In this document: one piece after another, positions 46,376-58,100 of the stretch | How positions within the stretch are numbered: position 1 is the stretch's first letter | Layout of the letters: each line of letters starts with the position of its first letter | Assembly: GCA_010279815.1 (NCBI GenBank) | Contig: QEOQ01000165.1 | Span: 863,638-927,637 of the forward strand | DNA length: 64,000 nucleotides | Direction of reading: 5' to 3' | Origin: Brachionus plicatilis | Taxonomy: Eukaryota; Rotifera; Eurotatoria; Ploima; Brachionidae | The notes under the pieces: model-generated | Databases searched by the model: none | Seen by the model: the letters and a program-made list of their open reading frames with translations, nothing else | What the model was told of the DNA's origin: nothing | Position numbers and translations under genes: made by a program

Positions 46376-46879
46376 CATCTTTTACAACAAAATAGGTTCT
46401 CTAGTTTATTTTTTCATAAAATCTTATGTCTAAAAATATTAAAATACTTGCTTTGAGTTAAGAGATAAGCTCGTCTTAGAATTTGTATCTGATGATCAAT
46501 ATCGAATGAAGATCCAAAAGGAAACGAAAAAAATGCTCAAATTTTAAAATTCAATAATTTTCGATTTGAAAATTCAAATTAATTTTTTTTATATTTTTAT
46601 TAATTAATTAAAACAAATATAAATTTTACATATTGTTTTTTTTTTGTCGAATAGAAAGTTGAACATTAAATAGGAAAAATTTTCTAATAATAATGGCTAA
46701 AGACGCATTTTTCTTAAATGATATCAGGTGTCGAATACATTTCTTGACTAAAGCAAAAGTCAAGTTCAGATCAAAAAAATCCTATGGTCGAGAGTATTAA
46801 TTTTTGTTTTCTTTTTTAAATTAAAAAAAATTTATTAGATAAAATTAAATTCGTATAGTTCAGTGAAATTAGCAATAAA

Positions 46880-48591
46880 TTATCTGAAAAGCATTAGATA
46901 AAATATGATGGCTAAAAGAACAATTATCACAATAGATGACCGATTACGTAATAAATCTATAAGAACTTCATTAGAATTGTTAACTTGTCTATTGATCGCT
47001 GGTGATTGAAGAGCTAATTTTCGCAAGCGAGCTTCTTCCTCCTAAAATTTAAAAATTTTAATCTTAATAAATCAAAAAAAAAAAAATAATACTTTTAGTT
47101 TATTAATTTCTTTTTTTAGTAAATCATTTTCATGTCTAACTTGAATCAACTCATTAGCCAAGTTATCGTTTTTGTCAAGACGTGCCGAGTTGTTGTTTGT
47201 GTTTGTTTGAGAGCTTTTGGGATTTAAAGAGCTGGGCGCCGACTCAAAACTTGACGTGCCACTTTCTTCGATGTTGGATGTTCGACTCGATTGATTGCGC
47301 GATTCTTGTTTTGCCGGTTGCGCTGACTGAGTAATTGAAGAGTGGGATATTTTTTCACCTTTTGACTGATCTTGCCTAGCTTGGTCAGAATCTAACTGCT
47401 CGAACACACATTTAAGTTTAATATCTAACAAACGAGTCGGTGGAACATCTTTCCACGTGTTGAGAATATCGTTGACGCTTAGTTGCATTTCACTCTCATT
47501 CAAATACATATATTGTACCATAAACTTGTGTTTGTTCTTTTCATTTGGATCGTAATTAAATGGCTGAAGCAAAACTTTATAAAAATAAATTTTTTTTCTT
47601 TTTCATAATAATAATTATTTTTATTTTTGTAATAAAAATTTTAAATCTGTCCAGTTTGCATTAGGCTAATAGATTATTAAATTTTTTGAAAATTTTTAAT
47701 AACACTAAGAAATTTTTTTAAGTCACAAGTCTCAAGTCAAGACTAAAGCCGGATTTTAAAATTTTTTAAAAGTGCGAGCCAAAGACTTTAATTTTATTTT
47801 TTAAAAAACAAAAAACCAAGTCCGGACATTTAAATTTTTATTTTTATCTTCTTCAAAAGTCCGAGCCAAAGACTTTTATTTTTTCAATCAAAGTCCGGAC
47901 TTAGACTTTTAACTCGGGCGCCACATTAACAACCTTGAACAGCAAATTCATGTTTTTCGGATTTTTTTTTTTAATTTAAAAGTCTTTGGCTCGGACTTTG
48001 GGAAAAAAAAAATTCCGGACTTGGCCTTTATTTTAGGACTCTTAAACAGCTTTGCTCTTAACTGACAAAAAGACTTGCCACATTTTAAATCGATTGATTA
48101 ATAGTCCTCAAAAAAAATATTTTTTATCTTTTTGAATAACAAAAGTTAAGTTCATCAACTAATAAAATTAAAATCAAACAAAATTTTCAATTGACATAAG
48201 AATGATGAAATCTTACGTAAACTAAACCTTCAAAAAAAAAAGTTAAAATTAAATGTAAGAAATTTTTCTTTTTGAAAGGCTGCACTCTTGAGAAATTTTG
48301 AAAACACCTAAAAAAAAAATAAAAAATCAATTTATCAATACCATTTACTTTCATGGATTGTTGAGAGTCCAAAACGCCACTGTTAGGTTTTACACAATAA
48401 CGTTTGGGCGCTGTTGTCTTAATCTTAAAAGCTATTCGTTTTTCTGTCGGATTTTTGATCACTAAGGAAACTGTCACATAGTCGTCAAAGGGTCCTCGGA
48501 ATTTGAGCTCATTTGATGGATCAAGTACAAGACCGCCCAATGGGTCTACTAAAACTGCTCCTCCGGTTGTTTCCTTTTCGATCTCGGACAT
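46880..48591 (-). CDS. VAPA: VAMP-associated protein (VAPA/VAPB)
   Basis: Three exons in phase: 48342-48591, 47093-47574, 46880-47041, about 297 residues. The N-terminal MSP domain has [16 protein letters not shown], the signature [20 protein letters not shown] (including the Pro mutated in human ALS8), and [21 protein letters not shown] polar Ser/Gln/Asn-rich linker leads to a coiled coil ([15 protein letters not shown], then [11 protein letters not shown]) and a C-terminal membrane anchor ([19 protein letters not shown]). VAPs sit in the ER membrane and tether other organelles through FFAT motifs. The linker is longer than in human VAPA/B. Intron 1 contains an AAGTC-family repeat. Animals vary in having one or two VAPs, so A or B is not decided. 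Confidence 0.93.
47715..48065. repeat. AAGTC-family foldback repeat in VAP intron 1
   Basis: The left part reads AAGTCACAAGTCTCAAGTCA and CCAAGTCCGGAC; the right part reads TCTTTGGCTCGGACTTT and TTCCGGACTTGG with CTGTTTAAGAGTCC inverted near the end. It is the clearest inverted copy of this family. Confidence 0.65.
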
Positions 48592-49140
48592 TTTTTGCGC
48601 AAGGTAATAATCTAAAATTTAATTGTAGATTTATTAGCAACAAAAATCTAGTGATCTATTTAACTAGCATCCACATCATCCATTTTAGAAAATTCTTTCT
48701 TCAAAAATTTAAATTTTCCTTCATAATGAACTAAATTTGTCCTTGTTAATTACATATAAAGCATGCATGTTTAGCTATGTTTAGTTTAGCGAGAGTGAGC
48801 GAGCATATTAATTATGTAAAATAATTCAATCTTTAATTTACATCTAAGTTTAAAGCTAGTAGTTGTGCACATTTAAATATATTTAATTTAATGAGAGATG
48901 TATTTATTTATCATACATAAGATTATACATAATTATGAATATCATAATTTGATTTGTAAGTAATTGCATGCTAAAATGTGTACACAGCTATAATTGAGAC
49001 TAATTGAAGAATTATTCAAAATTCTACTAATAAATGTACAATTGGGATAAATTTTGAAAAATGTTTATTTTTTTTTTTTGAAAATTAATTATAAAAAATC
49101 AAAGTACATAGTTAACATTTTGAATAAAATAGGAAAAAAA
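48592..49140. promoter_or_regulatory. VAP 5' flank / adhesion GPCR 3' flank
   Basis: Both neighbours are on the minus strand, so this stretch holds the VAP promoter and the end of the GPCR transcript. GCGAGAGTGAGCGAGCA near 48789 is unusually G/C-rich for the region; no specific element is assigned. Confidence 0.4.
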
Positions 49141-52100
49141 TTACTCATTTTTTGAATAGGATTTGTCATCTGAATCTTCAGAGTCATCAAAAATAAAAGA
49201 AGCTATTTTGGAAAAAAAATGCACTCTCGATTTACCAAGTATTACTTGATAGGTAACAAAAAAGTGAATAAATAAAAAGAGACCTTGGAGAGAATTTATA
49301 ATTGAAAAAAAATAAATGACAGCTTTGGTAAAAGCTTGATCGCTGGCCAAACCAATGGGCAAAAATATCCACGTCAAACCGGAAAATAGAAGGCAAGTCA
49401 AAAGAGTTAGGACATCTAACTTTGTTGAACTTAAGCCATTGGTGGATTTTTTTAAAATGTCATCGTTGTAATTAATCACTTTGACTCGGATTATTATTCC
49501 GATAATTATAATATTTACAAGTACAATTAAGCATATTGGAACAATTAAAAATCCGATCAGGAATCCTCTGTTGAACCAACATCTTAAATTGAACAATTAT
49601 TTTATACTTTTGAGTTTTTAAACAAATAAACAAAATTACATTGAATTTCTAACAACATACACATTTGTTGAAGGTGAAGCAATACTTATTATCATCAATA
49701 CAAAACTAAGCAAAAAAGGAATGACTAATCAATTTAAACATCAATAGATTATTTATTGATAAATTACAAAATATTTTTTATATTTACCTATTGATGCACT
49801 CAAGAGCCATTTGAATGAATAAAATCCATTTAATTTAAAAGTGACAGAAAAGTAATGCATACAAATTATAACCAGTAGACTAAAAAAATAGACCAAAAGT
49901 GAAAAATGCTCAAAAAAACCCAAAACTGCACATGAATGATTATATGAAGAATATTTGACATAAACGATTATGATCATGAAAATCGATGCCAATATGTAAG
50001 ATATGCTCGAGAACAGAGTTGAGAGCAGTGTGTAATATGCTGGCTTTTTTACAGCAAGATCTCTAAAATTAAAATTAAATTTTTAAATAAATTTTTGAAA
50101 AAATTTTTAGGCATTGCGAATTTCAAATACAAATTGAATACAAGCATTCTTCATTTTTTAATAAATTAAAATTAAAGTTAGTAAAGATTATTTTAAAAAT
50201 ACTGCAGCATACTTTATTGCAACTTGTTTGCCTAAAATAAATTTTTATCTAAAATAAAATATTTTCTTTTTTTAAACTAATCAAATCAATAATCAATTTA
50301 TACTTTTTGATGTTTATTTTTGTATTATTTTTAAGTGTTAAAAATTATTTTTGGTAAAAAAAAATGTATGTTGCACTTTGTTGCAGAATTTTTAAAAAAT
50401 ATTTTTTATTAACTTTAATTTTAATTTATTAAAAAATGAAGAATTTTTGTTCAGTTTATATTTCGAAATTCATAATACCAATTCTTACTCGTATTTTAAA
50501 TTCTTTGCCTTGACAATTATTCTGAAAATGACTATAAGAACAAAACCAATAGAAATAGATGAGAAAATGGCATAGAGCGTGACCATATCTTTTGTTACTC
50601 CTTCTGGAGCCTTGAAACACACAACATTGATATTTATAGAATTTTAATATCAGCATCAAATATCAAAATATCAATTTTTCTCTTTGAAATTGAGTCCAAT
50701 AAAATTATGTTTTTTTATTAATTAAATAATTTTTAGAAAAAAAAAACATTTAATAAAAATTAGATTTTAAACATTTTAAATATCTTATTATAATTAAGGT
50801 TTATTCAAATTTTAAAAATTTTACAGCTAAATGTAATTCGATGTGACAGTTTTTAAGTTTGTTAATTTTCTATTATTTGTTCTATTCTTTTTTATTTAAA
50901 ATATAATTTAGAATCATAAATAAAAATTAAAAAATTTATTTAGTATTAATTTGTAAATATTTTAAATTAAATTTTTCTATCTAAGCTATCTTTAGATTAC
51001 GCTTTTGAAATCTGCATAATTTTCAATTTCAATAAATGATCAAGGTATTCTAGTTTTTTATTTAAAATCTTTCATTTAAATGTCAAAAAAACATATCTGA
51101 CACCTTTTTTCGCTTGATTTCCTCGACTTTAATTTTTTTTTTTTGGTATAAAATTATCTACTCAAAAATATATTATATATTAGATTTTTCAAATTTTATT
51201 AAAAAGAAAAAACATTTACCCTTTTTTAAAATGCTGGTTAGTAGGTTCTCGAAAGGCATGCGGTTAAGCCATAACACAAATTTTAAAAATTTTTTAGTTT
51301 AAAAAAAAAATTTTAAATTTAAATTTAAATTTGCAGGTTTCCTGTTATTTTACGCAACCTTTATTCTTTCAAAAAACCTAACATATAATACATTTATCAA
51401 AAGCTAATTTTTTAAGGTTTTTAATTTTTTTAATTCTAAATGATCTACTTCTACTACGAATGATTCTACTTGATCTCTAAATGACAATATTTTTTAGCTC
51501 AGTTTTTTTTGGTCTAAATTAAAGTAAAATTTTGAATTTACAGATTAAATCAATACCTATGAATCTCATTTTTATTTTACACTATTTGTGTCTGTGATAA
51601 TCTAAATTCTGTTTTGAATATAATATTTCCATCACAAGTTATTAATAAAAAACCGATTTTTTTAGTAAAGGCGGACGGCCACTTTGGCGGCCAAAAATTT
51701 GGACCGCGAAGTTGGCCGGCCAAAACAAAGCTAAATTTTTGAATTATTTTTTGAAAAAGCTAAATTTTTGAATTTATTTTTCTTGATTAGAAGTTAGAGA
51801 TTTGTATGTAATATTTGAAAATTTTTCGTTACTTTTAATTTAAAACTTAAAAGAACATCAAAAATTTTTTCACAGAAATTTTTTACCGTTGATTTTATCT
51901 GGCCGTCAAAGTGGCCTGATAAAATCACATTAAATAACTTCCATTTAAATTAAATACTTTCCTCTTCCGAAGAAAGGAAGGAAGAGGAAAGGAAGAGGAC
52001 GAGGAAAGGAAGAAGTGAGGAAGAGGAAAGGAAGAAGTGAGGAAGAGGAAGAAGAAGAGGAAGAGGAAAGGAAGAAGAGAGGAAGAGGAAAGGAAGAGGA

Positions 52101-55100
52101 AAGGAAGAGGAAAGGAATAAGTGAGGAAGAAGAGAGGAAGAGGAAAGGAAGAGGAAAGGAAAAGAAAGCGATGAAGTTAGTTTTAAGATGTACTGTAATA
52201 TAGAAAACGAGAATCTTCTGCAGTAACTTTTGCTGATTTTTTTTGAAGTTTGTGGTTTATTCAAATTTAAAAAAATTTAAATAAAATACTTTTAGATAAA
52301 AATAAGATCTAAATTCTAAATCTAAATCTAAATACTTATCTTAAAAATAGTGATGAAATCGAATATCAATATTCGGAACGAAATTCGAATAACTTAGAAT
52401 TCGCAATAAAATGCTATTCAAATAAAATATTTAAAAAAAAAAATTCCGAAAAAGTTAAATGAAAAACGATTTATTTGAATTAAATATTTGAATTTAACAA
52501 TATTAAAAATAATAATTTAAATACAAAAAAAATGAATTTGATATTTGATTCACTAAAAATTTGATTTTTATATTTGATTTTTATTTTTCTAAAAATCTTA
52601 TCAAATATTCGAATTATTGAAAAATCGAATTTTTGAATATTCCAATCAAGTTTTTGAATAAAAAAAAAATTAAAAAAATTATTTTCGAATTTAAAATTTG
52701 AATTTTAAAAAAATTGAAAAAAAAATTAAATACAGAACGAATCTAATGAATATAATAACAAAAAATACAAAAAAATGATTAGAGATATATTAATCACTAA
52801 AGTAGTTTTAAATTTTCACAAATAATTACAACTTTTTTAACATTTACTTGACTTATTCTGTTTCTCCTGTCCCAGAAGCTATACCCAGCACTTGAAAAAA
52901 GATGTTCAGACGGAACTGACATTGCTGGATTGATAAATATTCTTAAAAAAGCCTGGCATAGAATAGGATAATTATCCTTATTAGTATTCCAAAACTCAAC
53001 TCTAGATTGTATAGATAAAATTCTTTTTCTAATTGATTTAACTTAGTATATGTTTTTTAAGACTCGAAATAGTTAGTAAAATCAAAAAATTGTAAACGGC
53101 AATTTTCTGATAATGGAGATTTGGATTTATCCATCTGAGTATTAGCTTGAGAATGAGGTTTATTTAAATTTAAAGATCCAACTAATTTTAATTCCGCCCT
53201 TAACTCTGTTGGAAATTGTTCAACAAATTTCCTTAAATAAGTCTTAGCTGTATTCATGTACTTTTTTTTGTGTGTCTGAACATCTTATAAAGTATTTCGT
53301 TCTTACATAAAAATAAGTGGCCGTAATTAGAAGATTGTCAATTACAATATTAAATTTATGTAAGTACGGGGTTTTAGAATTCAAATAATTAATTCGAATT
53401 TTTCAGAAATCAAATTACAAAATCAAGTAAGAACTTATTCGATTTCAATAATTAGAAATTGTGATTTTCAAATTAAAAAATCAAAAATCTTGGCTTTAAT
53501 ATTCGAAATTTGGAGTGAGCATTTTTTTCGAGTTTCGATTTGCATAAAAAAAAATAATTCGATTTCATCACTACTTAAAAATAAATATCCATTGGAAAGA
53601 TAAAACTATTGATATTTAGATATTTTTAACTTGACAATAAATATGCTACTTACAGCAATTATTGCAAAAAATGTTGTATGATTACATCGACACCAAACTA
53701 TTTCATTTGAATCGAACAAAATTCTCTCACAACCAAAATTTGTATATATTTTTAGTTCAACATCCCAGTAGGAACAATCACTTTTTAAATTTATCTATCA
53801 AAAAATAAAAAATTTGAAAATTTAGACTAGATAAAAGCTTACAATTGTTTTATTGAACAATGAATGTATAAAAACATTTTCTAATTTGTTTTTCAATTTA
53901 ACTGATAAATAAAAAGCATTTATTGTAAAAGGAACTAGTTTTTGAAATGATCCATCTCTTAGCGAAACAAATGAAAAGCTTTGATCTTAAGAGAATTAAA
54001 AAAAATTAAATTTAAATGATAATTAAATAAAAAATTTATCAGAAAAATAATTTTTTAATTGCAGTTTGTCCATTTTCTTTTTACCTGTTCAAATTACTCG
54101 AGATTCATAAGCACAATAGTAATTTCATTGTATAAGTTTTAAGTGCATTGATTTCTTTACTTTTTAATTTTAATTTTTAAATAAAATATTTTCTCAATGT
54201 ATTATGACCATACAAATTAATGAATACAAATATTTTTGTTTCACTCAGTTTCTTTCAAATTAATATTTTTAATTAAAATTAGATGCTCACTTTTCATATC
54301 ATAATAATCAATGAAAAATCCATTAATAAAGCTTGTTACATTGTCAAAATAGCGTTTTAATTTAATCGCGTTTTCAATCTGTCTATCAACAAAGCGTATG
54401 GTCGAACTAGGTTGTCTCATCATTAGTGCACCTGTTATATAATTTAATCCAGAATTTAAGTTATTTACATCACCAAAAGCAATGTTGGGTAAAATTATTC
54501 CACCACATTGTGCAAGTCTTTGATCAAGACATTGAAGATTATTATCTTTAATAATATTAGTTTTTGAAAATATCAATTCGATCGAGTTTAAAAATCTAGT
54601 TACAAAATAAATTTAAAAAAAATTAAATCAAGATAACTTACAGATTATTTAGCGTGGCATAGTCAATTTTGTTTGTTGATATATTAAATTTTGAAAAATC
54701 AAAGAGAATATTTTGATCAAACGATAATTCGGTACTTAAAATATTATCTAAGGCTCTATACAAATTGATAGTTGCCTAAAAAAAATTCACATTAATAAAA
54801 TAAAATAAAAAGTTTTAAAAAGAATAAAATTGAAATTTACATTCGATCTTATTTCTTCCAAACTTGAAAATATTGATAAAACCTCGACGATACCTATAAA
54901 ATCGTTAATATACAAAACATCTTCGACATCTAAAGTCTGATTGAACAAATTTTCACTTAAAGACTCTTGGTTGTTATTATATAATTCCTAATTAGAAAAA
55001 AAGGCTTAAACAAGAACAAAATTATAAAAAACCTCAAAAATTATACTTGAGTGTTGTCTTTCTCAAAAAATGTGGATGTGGATGTTAAGCTACTTGAAGA

Positions 55101-58100
55101 TAGCTTTGAGGAAATGAGGGAAGATTTTGTTGATAAACTTGTTATGATTGTTGAAATAACAGTCGATTTTAAATCGATTAAAGAAGAAGAAGATAAACTA
55201 ATTAATGTGGTAGTTGATTTAGTTGTAGTGGTTTCAATTGGAGGAATTATTGTATTTTCAATTGATATTGTTGTTTTTAGACTTAAAGAAGTTTTTGAAG
55301 AAGATGATTCTATTATTTTAGCAGTAATAGTTTCAATTTCAGGTTTTATGGTACTCTCAATTGGTATTGAGGTTATTAAAAAAGATGAACCAGATGAAGG
55401 AGATTCTGTTATTGTAATAGAGCTACTTTCAATTAGTATTCTCGTAATTAGAACAGAAGTGGCTGAAGAAGGTGACTCTGTTAATACATTGGTATTGGTC
55501 TCTAATGGAGGATTAAAAATTGTTGAAGTTAAGGTTGGCTCTGCTGAACTAGAAGCTGAAGATTCTTCTATTTTAGTTGAACTAGAATCTAATGAAGGTA
55601 AAACAATTGTTGAAGTTGATGTTGAAGTTGATGTTGTAGTTGATGTTGAAGTTGATGTTGAAGTTGATGTTGAAGTTGATGTTGAAGTTGCTGTTGAAGT
55701 TGATGTTGATGTTGAAGTTGATGTTGAAGTTGATGTTGAAGTTGCTAAACTAGAAGATGAAGATTCTGTGATTTTAGTCGTCGTAGAATCCAACGGAGGC
55801 AGAACAATTGTTGTTGTTGTTGATGTTGATGTTGTAGTTGATGTTGAAGTTGGTGATGGTGTTATTGAGCTAAAAGATGTGATTGCAGTCGTAAAAGTTT
55901 TAATTGTTGGAACTATAATTATTGGAGATGATGTTATGACTGTGTTAGGAGGTTCATAAGTTGTTCCTTTTTAAATATAAAATAAAATACATATTTTTAA
56001 ATGTATACAGTGCCGCTACGATAGATGCTAAATTACGATAAATTACGTAGTTTTAACGTATTTTACGTAAAATTACTTTAGTAAAATTACGTATATTTAC
56101 CAATAAATACGTAAAAAATAGTCAAACCAAAAAGGGCTACAAAAAGATCATTATTTAAGTTCTTTAAAAGAATTTTCCATAATAAAATGAAAAAAAAATC
56201 ATTTTGACTTTTCCAGATGTCAAAAAATAATTTATCAAATTTTACCCAAAATTACGTAAAAAACTAATTTTTGAAGTTAAAAAAACGAATTTATTTCAAT
56301 TTATTACAAAAGCAAAGCTCTAAAACTAAGCTTAAGCCAGCTATATATAATGTTTAAAAACTTAATGAATCACATAATTAATTTTGAAAAAAGTAATTTA
56401 CAAACTGTGATAGCTGATGCAAATAATTATGATCTAAAATTTTTATTTCAAAGAATTTATTTTTTAATAAATTGAAATAAAAGAAATAAAAGAATTTTAA
56501 ATTTTCTTTACGTTTTTTTAACTTCAAAAATTAGTTTTTTACGTAATTTTAGGTAAAATTTGATAAATTATTTTTTGACATCTGGAAAAGTCAAAATGAT
56601 TTTTTTTCATTTTATTTTGGAAAATTCTTTTAAAGAACTTAAATAATGATCTTTTTGTAGCCCTTTTTGGTTTGACTATTTTTTACGTATTTATTGGTAA
56701 ATATACGTAATTTTACTGACCCCGGTTTAATGTAGTAATTTTCTGAATAAAATCCAAGCTTTTTTCCTGGCTTTTCACTAAAAGACCTAGCTAATTTTGG
56801 ACGTAAAATTATCTTTTGAAAAAAAAATATAGGTACTTTACAAATATTTACATTAACTAAAAAATATGACAGAAAATAAAATATTATTAAATTAAATTGT
56901 GTAATTTAGCGTAAAATGATGTAAAAAAAAAGTAATAAAGAGAATTTTTATTTTTCAAAAAATGTTTTATAAAATTCAAATTTTCTAATTTTTCCTCTAA
57001 AATTAAGGTCTTTCTGGTCGGAAGCTTTTTCGGATAGACTTACTAAAACTAGTGAAATATTACGTAAAAATACTTAATAATTATATATTAAATTTTTGAG
57101 CAGAAATAGCCAATTACTTTATCATCCTCCGCTTATTAATCAAAATAAAATTTTAATGTTTTTTATTTAATTCTTAAGCAAAATTTGATTCAACTTCTGA
57201 ATTTATACATATTCAATTAAAATTTATTTAAGCATCATTTTCTTTTTTTCGTGGTTTTTTGATTAAAAAAATTTTTGTCAAAAAGATGCTTTTGATAGCC
57301 ATTCGCATATTATATTATCCTTTATTTTTAAATTGAACCTAAACATTTTTTAAAAAGATTGTTCAAAAATTTTAAGCAAATATTCAAAATATTCTATATT
57401 TGATGCAATCTACTTAATTTGGAAAAGTAACTACCATTTTCTTTTTAAATTAATTTGAAGCATCGCCCTTTTTTCGGGGTTGTGAAGTTCATTTCAATTC
57501 GATAGTTTCAATTCAGAAAAATTTGAATAACTTTTTTACCAAAAGAGATAATTTAGTTCTGTAAAATGCTTAATGTTTAAGCAACTTTGCTTAATCCGAA
57601 AATAAATGTCTGCAAAAACTCTGCAATAAACTTGCACAGTTGATTAGAATACATTTTAGTGGCGTGAAAAATGCAGAAAATTGCAGAGTATTTTGCAGTT
57701 CTATTTTACTGCATTAAGCAAATTTGCTTATAATTAAATATTCTATAAAACCAAATTATCTCTTTTAGGAAAAAAGTTATTCAAGTTTTTCTGAATTGAA
57801 ACAAACTTCACAACCCCACTTTTTTCAAGCTTTTTCAAAATTTTAGGATAAATTTTATTTAAAGACGGAAAAATATTCCATACAATATATACAATTTAAG
57901 TGAAAACACTATTTAAATACTACATTTTACTTGTACTATTTAATCGTGTAAATTCAATTTCAAAAACATGTTATTTTTTATACTTACTTTCTGAAGTTAA
58001 ATTTGTTGTAGTCGGTAATGCTAATGAAAAAAACCCTTTTGTAATATTGCATTTACACCATTGTATGTTTTCTATTATCTTGAATGTGGAACATACCGAT

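Larger units (their letters stand above)
44136..46879. other. Intergenic, Ig gene to VAP
   Basis: Convergent 3' ends of the Ig gene (+) and VAP (-). It holds the ACCCC foldback element, a LINE tail and an AAGTC-family repeat, and a 30-base block near 46155 (ATGAATAATATTTTTTGGTG) identical to one near 27497. No gene seen. Confidence 0.55.

Noticed and set aside
22130..46900. Shared word AAAAGCATTAGATAAAA in the Jagunal intron and VAP last exon
   Set aside because: In VAP it encodes the membrane-anchor end; the surrounding sequence does not match, so it is likely coincidence.
51950..52264. Frames on both strands through the GGAAGA tract
   Set aside because: Low-complexity translation of a microsatellite.
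55051..55959. 302-residue plus-strand frame rich in Val/Asp/Glu
   Set aside because: It is the antisense of the Thr/Ser-repeat stalk exon of the adhesion GPCR; the repeat keeps both strands open.
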